Assembly (NCBI RefSeq): GCF_001269385.1
Contig: NZ_CXOO01000064.1
Location: 9-38,865, forward strand
Reading direction: 5' to 3'
From: Limnohabitans sp. DM1
GTDB taxonomy: Bacteria; Pseudomonadota; Gammaproteobacteria; Burkholderiales; Burkholderiaceae_C
Length of the DNA: 38,857 nt
Positions 31,748 through 38,857 of the stretch are shown here, in pieces (position 1 is the stretch's first letter; every line of letters begins with the position of its first letter). Both the position numbers and the translations under genes were made by a program. The notes beneath the pieces were generated by a model. That model saw only the letters and a program-made list of their open reading frames with translations. It was not told the DNA's origin and made no database searches.

Positions 31748-32379
31748 GCAGCCACCGCCATCCTGTCCGCCAACATCTGAGCGGCCAATGCCTGTTCACG
31801 CGGTTTGCCCACGCGCAAGGCATCGGTCAAAGCCAGCAAGTCATACAACACCGGGTCACGTCGCACCGACATCGGCACCGACTTGAACAACGGCTCCACC
31901 GACTGGCCCATGCAACTGCCCGCCGCATCCGACCACACCGGCACCAAGTCACCGGCCGACATCAGCTTATCGGCCAACACCGGCGCACCTACCGCTGTCG
32001 GAATACCCCGCGTCAACTCGCCCAACCTGGCCGGAAACACATACCGAATGCCATGCACCAAAAACTCATACAGCCCCGCCCGGTTAACCACTGGGCAACC
32101 CGTATACCGATCGGTCTTGAGCAAGCCCACATCTGTGCACCGCTTGAGCGCGTTCGCCACCTCCGACTTGCTCACGCCCGTGCTGTCGGCCAAGCCCCGC
32201 ACGCTGTAATCTTCTGGCGAAAGCAAAGGCTCAGCCTGCACCACCAAACCTGAAAGATCTGCATCCTCCTTCAGTGGCAAGCCTGCCCCACCAGCCTTCA
32301 GCGTCAAGCTTGCGAGCGGGCCGTGCGCCAGCTCCTGGCTCAACAACTTCAGCAGCAAAAAAATATCCTGACTTTTCAC
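31744..32379 (-). CDS. Winged-helix regulator, probable antitoxin (AbiEi-like role)
   Basis: This is a 211-residue protein from GTG at 32379, preferred over ATGs at 32421 and 32511 because AAAGGAGC lies 7 bases upstream and the later start clears the promoter and operator. A wHTH is seen in YSVRGLADSTGVSKSEVANALKRCTDVGLL. A second conserved part, HGIRYVFPARLGELTRGIPTAVGAPVL, ends with LYDLLALTDALRVGKPREQALAAQML. It heads the three-gene operon and should control it. The pairing with an AbiEii-type enzyme suggests a type IV TA logic, but the family was not recognised by name. Confidence 0.75.
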   Translation of the reverse strand: MKSQDIFLLLKLLSQELAHGPLASLTLKAGGAGLPLKEDADLSGLVVQAEPLLSPEDYSVRGLADSTGVSKSEVANALKRCTDVGLLKTDRYTGCPVVNRAGLYEFLVHGIRYVFPARLGELTRGIPTAVGAPVLADKLMSAGDLVPVWSDAAGSCMGQSVEPLFKSVPMSVRRDPVLYDLLALTDALRVGKPREQALAAQMLADRMAVAA

Positions 32380-32392
32380 GGTAAGCGCTCCT

Positions 32393-32415
32393 TTTGTCCA
32401 CAGTCCATGGACAAA
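32393..32415. promoter_or_regulatory. Operator-like inverted repeat of the wHTH operon
   Basis: TTTGTCC and GGACAAA form a perfect 7-base inverted repeat with a 9-base centre, covering the predicted transcript start. It is a likely target of the wHTH protein. Confidence 0.6.
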
Positions 32416-32419
32416 GGAC

Positions 32420-32448
32420 ATTGAAGCGACTTCAGAATCACTTGTCAA
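32420..32448 (-). promoter_or_regulatory. Sigma-70 promoter of the wHTH-NTase-PP2C operon
   Basis: A perfect TTGACA (32448-32443) and TTCAAT (32425-32420) are spaced 17 bases apart. The -35 box lies inside the last codons of pglC, so the module starts its own transcript within the polysaccharide operon. Confidence 0.6.
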
Positions 32449-33046
32449 GACCCAGAGACTTCGGCCCCTCAAACCTCGGCATCGTCGCCTCGCCAGCCGC
32501 GCTGATTCCATCGCGCATCAATACCTTGCGCACAGTCAGCCACAAAATGCGCACATCCAGCCACAGGCTGCGGTGGTCCACATACCAAACGTCCAGCGCA
32601 AACTTGTCGGCCCAGCTGATCGCGTTGCGGCCATTGATCTGCGCCCAACCCGTGATGCCTGGGCGTACTTCGTGGCGGCGGGCCTGGACTGACGAATAGA
32701 GCGGCAAATACTCCATGAGCAATGGACGCGGCCCCACCAGACTCATCTCGCCACGCAACACATTCCACAGCTCGGGCAACTCGTCCAGGCTGCTGGCGCG
32801 CAAAAAGCGGCCGAAAGGCGTGAGCCGCTGTGCATCGGGCAGCAAAGCGCCATTGACATCACGCGCATCCGTCATGGTGCGGAACTTGACCATGCGGAAC
32901 GGCTTACCCTGCAAACCTGGGCGCACTTGGGTAAACAACACTGGGCTGCCCAACTTGCGGCGCACCTGCCAAGCAAGAGCCAGAAGTGGCACTGCAAGCA
33001 CGAGAAGACCACAAGCGGAAAGAAGTATGTCGAACAACCGCTTCAT
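32438..33046 (-). CDS. pglC: Undecaprenyl-phosphate sugar-phosphotransferase (PglC-like)
   Basis: This 202-residue monotopic phosphoglycosyl transferase has the re-entrant N-terminal helix (residues 1-30), KFRTMTDA, RASSLDELPELWNVLRGEMSLVGPRP with the catalytic Asp-Glu pair (DE of SLDELP), and RPGITGWAQINGRN. Its length matches the minimal PglC/WecA-independent type. It transfers the first sugar phosphate to undecaprenyl phosphate, probably diacetylbacillosamine, given pglFED nearby. It overlaps the GT4 gene by 4 bases. Confidence 0.92.
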   Translation of the reverse strand: MKRLFDILLSACGLLVLAVPLLALAWQVRRKLGSPVLFTQVRPGLQGKPFRMVKFRTMTDARDVNGALLPDAQRLTPFGRFLRASSLDELPELWNVLRGEMSLVGPRPLLMEYLPLYSSVQARRHEVRPGITGWAQINGRNAISWADKFALDVWYVDHRSLWLDVRILWLTVRKVLMRDGISAAGEATMPRFEGPKSLGLDK

Positions 33047-34260
33047 GCTTTTGCCCCCGTTACCCAGTCAACCCAACGATCTGCCAGCAAATGGCGATCA
33101 AACTGGTCTTGCGCCAATTTCCGACCTCGCCGTCCCATTTCTTTCAGAGCATTTCGGTCAGCTGCTGCGCACTCCAATGCATCGGCAAACGCTGCCGCAT
33201 CGTCCGGGGTCACTGCAAATCCGCAGCTGTTTTCGTCGATCATGTCGGCCAGCCAACCAGGGTAGTTGTTCAAGACGGGCAGGCCTGCTGCAATGTAGTC
33301 AAAGAACTTGTTGGGCGAAGTGCCAAAGTAAAAGGCCGGCACATTGGCCAAGACCTGCAAGCCCAAGTCAGTAGCGGCCATCAGACTTGCCAACCTGGTC
33401 TTGTTCACCGGATCGTGAAACACCACGTTATCTAACGCCTCACGCGCAGCCCGCGCCTGCAAGGCGGGCTTCAGCTTACCGTTTCCAATCAGCACCAGCT
33501 TGATGTCCCCGCGCCCACGACGCTTCAATTCTGCTGCAGCCTCCAAGACCGCGTCCAACCCATTGGCCATGCCGTGTGTTCCTGCAAACACCGCCATCAG
33601 GTCCGTTGGGGCAACGCCTTCAGGCCTCCAGGGTGTCGCATCCTGTGCAAACAAATCAAGGTCGCAACCGTTAGGCACCAACGCTACGCGTTCGCGTTGC
33701 ACCCCTCGATGCATGATGCCTTCCACAATCCCTGGCGACAGCCCAACCAGCGCATGCGCCGATCGGTAGCTGGCCCATTCCAGCACACCCATTGCCCACA
33801 GCACCACAGGATTGCGGATCACGCCCATGGCCCGTGGCAGTTCGGGCCAGAGATCGCGCACCTCAAAGACAAATGTCTTACCCCTCAACCAACGCGCCAC
33901 GATGCCCGGTATTCCGGCAGTCAAAGGCGTGGTGGTGGCAAACACCAAGTCATAGGGCTCACGCAAAGCAAGCATCACACTGCGCAGTGCAAACTTCATG
34001 AAAGTCCATGATCGCTTCAAAAGACCGTCGTGGTTGGAATAGGCGAGATCAAACTCCACGACGTCAATACCGTCTACCGAGCCACGGCGCACGCCTTTGC
34101 TGTAGGGGCTACTCAACCCTGTATTACCGCCAGAAAAACTGCCGCACACCATCGTGACCTGATGCCCGCGTTCAATCAGCTTGCGTGCCATGGCGTAAGA
34201 GCGTATTGCCCCCGCGCCATAAGGCGTCACAAAGTGTTGGTGAAAATACAAAACTTTCAT
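33043..34260 (-). CDS. Family 4 glycosyltransferase
   Basis: This 405-residue GT-B enzyme starts MKVLYFHQHFVTPYGAGAIRSYAMA. It contains FEVRDLWPELPRAMG, LVPNGCDLDLF, VFAGTHGMANGLDAVLEAA, and the C-terminal donor site SPNKFFDYIAAGLPVLNN, in which the EX7E-type Glu is replaced by Asp or shifted. It is closest in pattern to WbuB-type enzymes that act on N-acetylated sugars. It probably adds the second sugar to the PglC product. It overlaps its neighbours by 4 bases on both sides. Confidence 0.9.
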   Translation of the reverse strand: MKVLYFHQHFVTPYGAGAIRSYAMARKLIERGHQVTMVCGSFSGGNTGLSSPYSKGVRRGSVDGIDVVEFDLAYSNHDGLLKRSWTFMKFALRSVMLALREPYDLVFATTTPLTAGIPGIVARWLRGKTFVFEVRDLWPELPRAMGVIRNPVVLWAMGVLEWASYRSAHALVGLSPGIVEGIMHRGVQRERVALVPNGCDLDLFAQDATPWRPEGVAPTDLMAVFAGTHGMANGLDAVLEAAAELKRRGRGDIKLVLIGNGKLKPALQARAAREALDNVVFHDPVNKTRLASLMAATDLGLQVLANVPAFYFGTSPNKFFDYIAAGLPVLNNYPGWLADMIDENSCGFAVTPDDAAAFADALECAAADRNALKEMGRRGRKLAQDQFDRHLLADRWVDWVTGAKA

Positions 34261-36122
34261 GTTGTCCAGTGGTATTGGGTCGTCAGCAGGCCCGGCTGTG
34301 CAATCTCTAGTTCCAGCACAGGAACAGGTGTTTTCTCAAGGTAATGCAGCGACTCCCAACCTTGCACAACTTCACAGCGCACGATTTGCACATCCGAGGT
34401 GATCGTCAACACATCACCAACGTCATTACGTATGCACCTGATGTTCTGATCACCCATCTCGACCGGTTTGTCTAGCAACCACTCTTGGGGCGAAAGACGC
34501 CAACGCAACACAGCACGCCTCTTGAATCCATGTACTTGGTCGCGCACACACAGCTGGCCGTCCTGCAGCTGCACTTGACGGTGGTGTCGCGCCCCTTGGC
34601 CGTCGCAATAGCCTGCACCAACCCGAACGCCGTCATTGTTGGTGACCAGCGGTTCAAATTCCTCAGTGCGGAGCCAGTCGCCCAACAAGAATCGGCTCAG
34701 TCGCGGCATCTGCTCACGATCGTCAAACTGCACGGTGTTGTGCCCAGTGACCCCGCCGAAATATGTCTGCCATTGGGGTTCGCTGTTGTAACTGTATGAG
34801 CCCGCATCCCTTAGGAGCGGCTTGCCGTCGAGCCACAAATCAAGGTGCAGCGCGTCCGCTTGGCTGGGTCTGAAACGAAAACGAGGGTAGCGCAGCAACG
34901 CCATGGCTTTGCCTTGGCGCATCACAGCAAACCCACCGTCATCCGCTTGCAAATTGCCCGGTTTGGGCATAACGGCATCTGGCAACGCCACGCCAACCCA
35001 TCGAGCGGCGTGATCCCAAGGCCCCGGTGTATCGTATGCCCGTTGCCCACCAAACAGGACCATCGCTAATTGAACGCTTGGTCTGTAGTCACGGTAGCTT
35101 GAATTGGTCAACTGCAACAGTCGAGCGCCATCGTTTGCCCCCACATTGGGTCCGTCCCCGGTGTTTGGATCGATCAACGCATGCAGCCACTTCGCAGCGG
35201 CCAACGCCCGGCCGCGTAAGCTTTGGCTGAACACGGGAAGATCTAAATGGAGACGCCAGCATTCAGCCATGCTGAGCGTATCCATCATCAATCGGTGGTA
35301 GTTCAGTGAATACTGGCTGAATGTGCCCTGCACACCAATCAGACGGTTGACACGATTTTCCAAAAGGCGACGGCCTGTCGCTGCCCAGCGGGCCCCCTGT
35401 GCATCACCCAGCAGCGCCAACCAACTGCCCCCCATGAACAGCGCCGCAGCCTCCGACGTCCCATGGTTGTTGTCTTGCGCCATGGCGTACTGCACCGTTG
35501 GCGCAATGCGCTGCAAGTGCAATCTGATCAATTCACGCAGACCAGACGATGCGTCATTCACTTGCCCCAGTAACAGTGCAGCACATGCGATGTGCATCAC
35601 GCGCATGGAAGCTTCTTGACCACATTTCCAATTGGGCCCTTGATAGGGCGGGTTGTGACTACACCAGTCGGCCATCCAAGTGTTGAGTCGATCAACCGCA
35701 CCGGATTCGCCCTGACGCACCCGTTGCGCCAACGCCAACACCCAGTCCATGCGTGAAAGCTCCCAAATCAGTTTGATATCGCCAACAGCGGGATCAAAGT
35801 CTGGGATCTGCCACCAAGGCCGCTCCGGGGCAGATATGCGCTGCCCTGTCAACGGGTTGGCCAGCCAATCCGGCGGCGCATCGGCCAGCGCCAAGGGCCA
35901 GTGGCTGAATATTCGGGCCGAACTTTGCCAATCGGTGACCACCGGCAGGGGCAGTGCATTCAGGCGTGACGGTTTAAAAAATGGCCCGGGAGGCACCGCA
36001 CCATGCAGCCGACGTACTGGATTCACCCCCAGCCGCACACCCAGCCTGTAACCTACAGCGCGTGCAATGTTCGGAAGCCCTAGCGCTAACGCCGTACGTA
36101 CCCTGGTCAACCCACTTGGCAT
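34257..36122 (-). CDS. Heparinase II/III-like polysaccharide lyase family protein
   Basis: This is a 621-residue protein with an N-terminal alpha/alpha toroid: WELSRMDWVLALA, GPNWKCGQEASMRVMHIA, AQDNNHGTSEAAALFMGG, SQYSLNYHRLMMDTLSMAE. A beta-sandwich follows: LRDAGSYSYNS, FGGVTGHNTVQFDDREQM. NNHG, the SLNYHR Tyr/His and the GHNTV His correspond to catalytic positions of the family. No signal peptide is obvious. Such proteins are common beside bi-domain oxidoreductases in O-antigen clusters; whether it trims or edits the polymer is not known. Confidence 0.88.
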   Translation of the reverse strand: MPSGLTRVRTALALGLPNIARAVGYRLGVRLGVNPVRRLHGAVPPGPFFKPSRLNALPLPVVTDWQSSARIFSHWPLALADAPPDWLANPLTGQRISAPERPWWQIPDFDPAVGDIKLIWELSRMDWVLALAQRVRQGESGAVDRLNTWMADWCSHNPPYQGPNWKCGQEASMRVMHIACAALLLGQVNDASSGLRELIRLHLQRIAPTVQYAMAQDNNHGTSEAAALFMGGSWLALLGDAQGARWAATGRRLLENRVNRLIGVQGTFSQYSLNYHRLMMDTLSMAECWRLHLDLPVFSQSLRGRALAAAKWLHALIDPNTGDGPNVGANDGARLLQLTNSSYRDYRPSVQLAMVLFGGQRAYDTPGPWDHAARWVGVALPDAVMPKPGNLQADDGGFAVMRQGKAMALLRYPRFRFRPSQADALHLDLWLDGKPLLRDAGSYSYNSEPQWQTYFGGVTGHNTVQFDDREQMPRLSRFLLGDWLRTEEFEPLVTNNDGVRVGAGYCDGQGARHHRQVQLQDGQLCVRDQVHGFKRRAVLRWRLSPQEWLLDKPVEMGDQNIRCIRNDVGDVLTITSDVQIVRCEVVQGWESLHYLEKTPVPVLELEIAQPGLLTTQYHWTT

Positions 36123-36130
36123 GCTTTTGC

Positions 36131-38272
36131 TTACTGCTGGCGCAACAAGTTGGCCACTTCAATAGTGACCCGCGCCACCTCAAAGATCTCGTCATGAGGA
36201 ATAGCAGGCGTGCCTGCTTGCACCGCCTGCAAAAAAGCAGCAGCGCAAGCATTCTGTCCTTTGTCCTGTTTCCAAAGATTCATCTTGCTAAAGCCCGGCC
36301 AACCATAGCCCTTGAGCTTGCGGAAGTTGTCCAACTGCAGCACGCGACCCGCTGCAAACACCTCCACACGCTCTTTTGGAAAACTTGCAGCCCCATTGGC
36401 CAAATAAAGGATCGTGCCAAACGAACCGTCTTCAAAACCCAATGTAATGGACACCTTGTCTTCGGTAATGACCATGCCAGGTGAATCCCCCATGCGCCGC
36501 GCCTGCACTGACACAATAGGGCTGTCGGCAAGAAAGCGCATGAGATCAATAAAGTGACAAGCCTCACCAATAATGCGGCCACCACCCACTGCGATGTCTT
36601 GAGTCCAATGGTTGGCAGGAATTGCCCCCGCATTCATCGTCATGATGAAACTTTTTGGCTCCTTTACCGGCACGAGAAGTGCCTTCATCTTCTGGACCTG
36701 GGGCGAAAAACGACGGTTAAACCCCACCATCACCTGTGGGCCGCCTAGGGCAACGCTGGCCTGCGCCGCATCGTAAGCCTGCCGCACGGTGTCCAGGCTA
36801 TCTGAATCGATCGCCAGCGGCTTCTCAACAAACACATGTTTGCCCGCCTTCAGCGCCTGCGCCACAAAGCGGGCATGTGTATCGTGCCGAGTGACGATCG
36901 CCACTGTGTTGATCGATGTATCAGCCAGCAGTGCATCGATATCCGTAGATGCTTCAGCAAATCCAGCCTTTTCGCCGTGTATGACCCCATTGATGCCGCC
37001 CGCCGTAACAATGGTGTGAAACTGCGCACCCGCCGCTTTAAAAGCCGGGATCAACATGCGCGAAGCATAGTTGCCCGCACCAATAAAGCCCATTACCGGC
37101 CGCTGACTAGAGAACGATGAACCAGACTTGAGCGCAACACTTCGGACCATACGCAGTTCGCCTGGCGTGGTGTATTGCAACAACATCCCGAGTCCGGCCT
37201 TATCAGCTGTGAGCGCCTCGTATGCCTTGGGGGCATCTTCAAAAGCAAACCTGTGCGTGATCAGCGGCTTCACATCCAGTTGCCCACTGGCCATCATGTC
37301 CAGCACCGCTTCAAAGTTGCGCTTTTCCGTCCAGCGTACAAAACCTAGCGGGTAGTCCTGCCCCTTTTCTTCGTAAGCGGGGTCGTAACGGCCAGGTCCG
37401 TAGGAACAGCTAACTTGAAAGCTCAACTCTTTTTCGTAGAAATCGGCCCGATTCAGCTCGAGACCCGTCACGCCCACCAACACAATGCGCCCACGCTTGC
37501 GGCACATGCGCGCACCCTGCGTAACTGGATCGCTTGACTCGGTAGAGGCTGTAATGATCACACCGTCTACACCACTACCACGGCTGAACGCCATAGCTGC
37601 GGCCAATGGGTCTTCTCCGGCGCTCGGGTTACACGTCTGTGCACCGAACTGCCGCGCCAAGGTTAATTTTGCCTCGTCAAAGTCAATGGCCAACACACGG
37701 CACCCCTGCGCACGCAACAGTTGCACCGTCAACAACCCAATCAGGCCCGCACCAGTCACGACAAAGGCCTCACCGAGCGTAGGCTGTGCCAGCCGTATAC
37801 CCTGCAGACCAATGCTGGCCACCACCACAAAAGCGGCAGACTCGTCGTCGACACTTTCTGGAATCAGGGCACACAAGTTTTTAGGCACCTTCACCACATC
37901 AGCATGCGGGCCGTTAGATACGACTCTTTCGCCAACCTTAAAGCCATTCACGGCAGCACCAACTTCGCTCACAACGCCAACGTTGCAATAACCTAGGGGA
38001 AGGGGTTGGGCCAGCTTGGAGCGCACCGCTTCAATCGTAGTCATCAAACCGTCGGTAGCCACCTTCTCAAGGACCATCTTCACTTTTTCTGGTTGCTGTC
38101 GGGCCTTTTCGAAATAGGATGCCTTACCAAAACCAACCAGCATGCGCTCGGTGCCAGCGGAGATCAATGAGGTAGAGGTATGGATCAATATGGTGCCACT
38201 GCTGCATTGAGGCGCAGGTGCTTCGGCAAGGGTTGTTCCACCGTTTGCCATATCTTGCAAGATTTGTTTCAT
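36131..38272 (-). CDS. Bi-domain oxidoreductase: zinc-type alcohol dehydrogenase plus Gfo/Idh/MocA
   Basis: This is a 713-residue fusion. Residues 1-350 are an MDR dehydrogenase (GYCNVGVVSEVG, VVSNGPHADVVKVP, VTGAGLIGLLTVQLLRAQGCRVLAID). Residues 385-713 are a Gfo/Idh/MocA domain (VMGFIGAGNYASRMLIPAFKAAG, EKPLAID, GFNRRFSPQVQKMKAL). The usual zinc-site Cys/His residues of the first half are not evident. It probably oxidises or reduces a nucleotide sugar for the unit. It overlaps hisF by 4 bases, so the hisF product and this enzyme are co-expressed. Confidence 0.9.
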   Translation of the reverse strand: MKQILQDMANGGTTLAEAPAPQCSSGTILIHTSTSLISAGTERMLVGFGKASYFEKARQQPEKVKMVLEKVATDGLMTTIEAVRSKLAQPLPLGYCNVGVVSEVGAAVNGFKVGERVVSNGPHADVVKVPKNLCALIPESVDDESAAFVVVASIGLQGIRLAQPTLGEAFVVTGAGLIGLLTVQLLRAQGCRVLAIDFDEAKLTLARQFGAQTCNPSAGEDPLAAAMAFSRGSGVDGVIITASTESSDPVTQGARMCRKRGRIVLVGVTGLELNRADFYEKELSFQVSCSYGPGRYDPAYEEKGQDYPLGFVRWTEKRNFEAVLDMMASGQLDVKPLITHRFAFEDAPKAYEALTADKAGLGMLLQYTTPGELRMVRSVALKSGSSFSSQRPVMGFIGAGNYASRMLIPAFKAAGAQFHTIVTAGGINGVIHGEKAGFAEASTDIDALLADTSINTVAIVTRHDTHARFVAQALKAGKHVFVEKPLAIDSDSLDTVRQAYDAAQASVALGGPQVMVGFNRRFSPQVQKMKALLVPVKEPKSFIMTMNAGAIPANHWTQDIAVGGGRIIGEACHFIDLMRFLADSPIVSVQARRMGDSPGMVITEDKVSITLGFEDGSFGTILYLANGAASFPKERVEVFAAGRVLQLDNFRKLKGYGWPGFSKMNLWKQDKGQNACAAAFLQAVQAGTPAIPHDEIFEVARVTIEVANLLRQQ

Positions 38273-38857
38273 GCCTTAGCCTGAGTAAAGAGCCGCGAAG
38301 GACGCGAGTAATTGATGAGAACAGCACGGTACTGGCCCTTAAATACAAAAAAGCTACCAGCTGCAGCGCCTACGACCCCCACCTCATCGATGAGTGCCTG
38401 CATGTGTTCAGTGCTACCGGCACCGCCAAGCATCGTCATCGGTGTATCAATCGCAGCTCGAATCTGCCGTGCTAGGCCGAGGTCGTAACCATCCATCTCA
38501 CCGTCTCGATCAATGGAATTGATGACAATCTCACCCGCACCGAGTGCGACAGCCTGCTGACAAAACTCAAGCAATGGCACTTTCTGCTTCTGCTTTCCAT
38601 TGTGCGTATAGATCGTGTAACCACCAAACAAGCGATTGGCCTTGACATCCAGTGTGACGACAACACTCTGCGCACCAATCGCCTCGGACATCTCTTTAAT
38701 CAGCGCCGGGCGGGCCAGAGCTGCGGCACTGACAGACACTTTTTCAAAACCGGTGGCGACAATGCGTGCGGCCTGTTCGGCTTGCGTCACCCCCCCCGCG
38801 TAGCACAACGGCATACGAGATTCAACTTCCATGCTGTTTAACAGCTGCATATTGGGT
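38269..38857 (-). CDS. hisF: HisF-like cyclase/ammonia-channel subunit, C-terminal part (cut by the window edge)
   Basis: About 195 residues from PNMQLLNSMEVESRMPLCYAGGV to the stop, with VVTLDVKANRLFGGY, EIVINSIDRDGEMDGYDL (catalytic Asp) and TMLGGAGSTEHMQALID, cover strands 3-8 of the barrel. It overlaps in position, but not exactly in sequence, with the end of the hisF fragment at 1-238. In about 36 shared bases beyond the common CGGCATACGAGAT there are some seven differences and four changed residues. It is followed directly by the bi-domain oxidoreductase gene. Confidence 0.88.
   Translation of the reverse strand, partial: PNMQLLNSMEVESRMPLCYAGGVTQAEQAARIVATGFEKVSVSAAALARPALIKEMSEAIGAQSVVVTLDVKANRLFGGYTIYTHNGKQKQKVPLLEFCQQAVALGAGEIVINSIDRDGEMDGYDLGLARQIRAAIDTPMTMLGGAGSTEHMQALIDEVGVVGAAAGSFFVFKGQYRAVLINYSRPSRLFTQAKA

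Noticed and set aside
1..38857. Circular plasmid, because both ends meet in hisF
   Set aside because: No replication or partition genes are present, and the end overlap has about seven mismatches in 36 bases, so the ends are not identical.

Overview
This window is most likely a whole contig from a Comamonadaceae-type betaproteobacterium, by protein character, codon style and repeat families; no rRNA or tRNA is present to confirm that. It carries a Wzx/Wzy-type surface polysaccharide locus with every biosynthetic gene on the minus strand, interrupted by two islands of toxin-antitoxin (TA) and defence genes packed among several families of short intergenic repeats.

Layout in plus-strand coordinates. 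1-5.6 kb: 5' part of hisF, hisH and wbpG (an acetamidino-sugar cassette), then wzy, wzx and a GT2 glycosyltransferase. 5.6-6.9 kb: wecC (UDP-ManNAc dehydrogenase). 7.0-11.5 kb: island 1, with parDE, vapBC, an orphan DUF2442 gene, fitAB and mntA/hepT, all on one strand and separated by blocks of one hairpin repeat family. 11.5-15.4 kb: Wzz-like and Wza-like export proteins. 15.4-16.4 kb: AT-rich leader, terminator and repeats. 16.4-17.2 kb: ydcF. 17.2-25.9 kb: island 2, largely decayed, with a phosphoribosyltransferase split by a stop, a possible group II intron relic, hicAB with a dead toxin between direct repeats, a broken and an intact DUF6516/HTH pair, a RelE-type pair, a truncated RloAB system fused in frame to the C-terminal half of rfbB, and higBA with a dead toxin. 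26-30.3 kb: pglF, pglE and pglD. 30.4-32.4 kb: a compact wHTH / nucleotidyltransferase / PP2C-like operon with its own promoter and operator. 32.4-38.9 kb: pglC, a GT4, a heparinase-like protein, a bi-domain oxidoreductase and the 3' part of hisF.

How the genes work together: PglF, PglE and PglD should make UDP-N,N'-diacetylbacillosamine and PglC should load it on undecaprenyl phosphate. WecC supplies UDP-ManNAcA. WbpG with HisH and HisF converts an acetamido group to an acetamidino group. The GT2 and GT4 enzymes extend the unit, Wzx flips it, Wzy polymerises it, and the Wzz-like and Wza-like proteins control length and export.

The contig ends are unusual. The left end reads into sequence matching an Illumina P7 adapter. 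Both ends lie at the same point of hisF, in two divergent alleles, so the gene order is continuous if the ends are joined.

The best candidates for new biology are the wHTH-NTase-PP2C operon, the hairpin-separated TA cassette island, the RloB-RfbB chimera, and a repeat-derived peptide inside the PglE-like aminotransferase.
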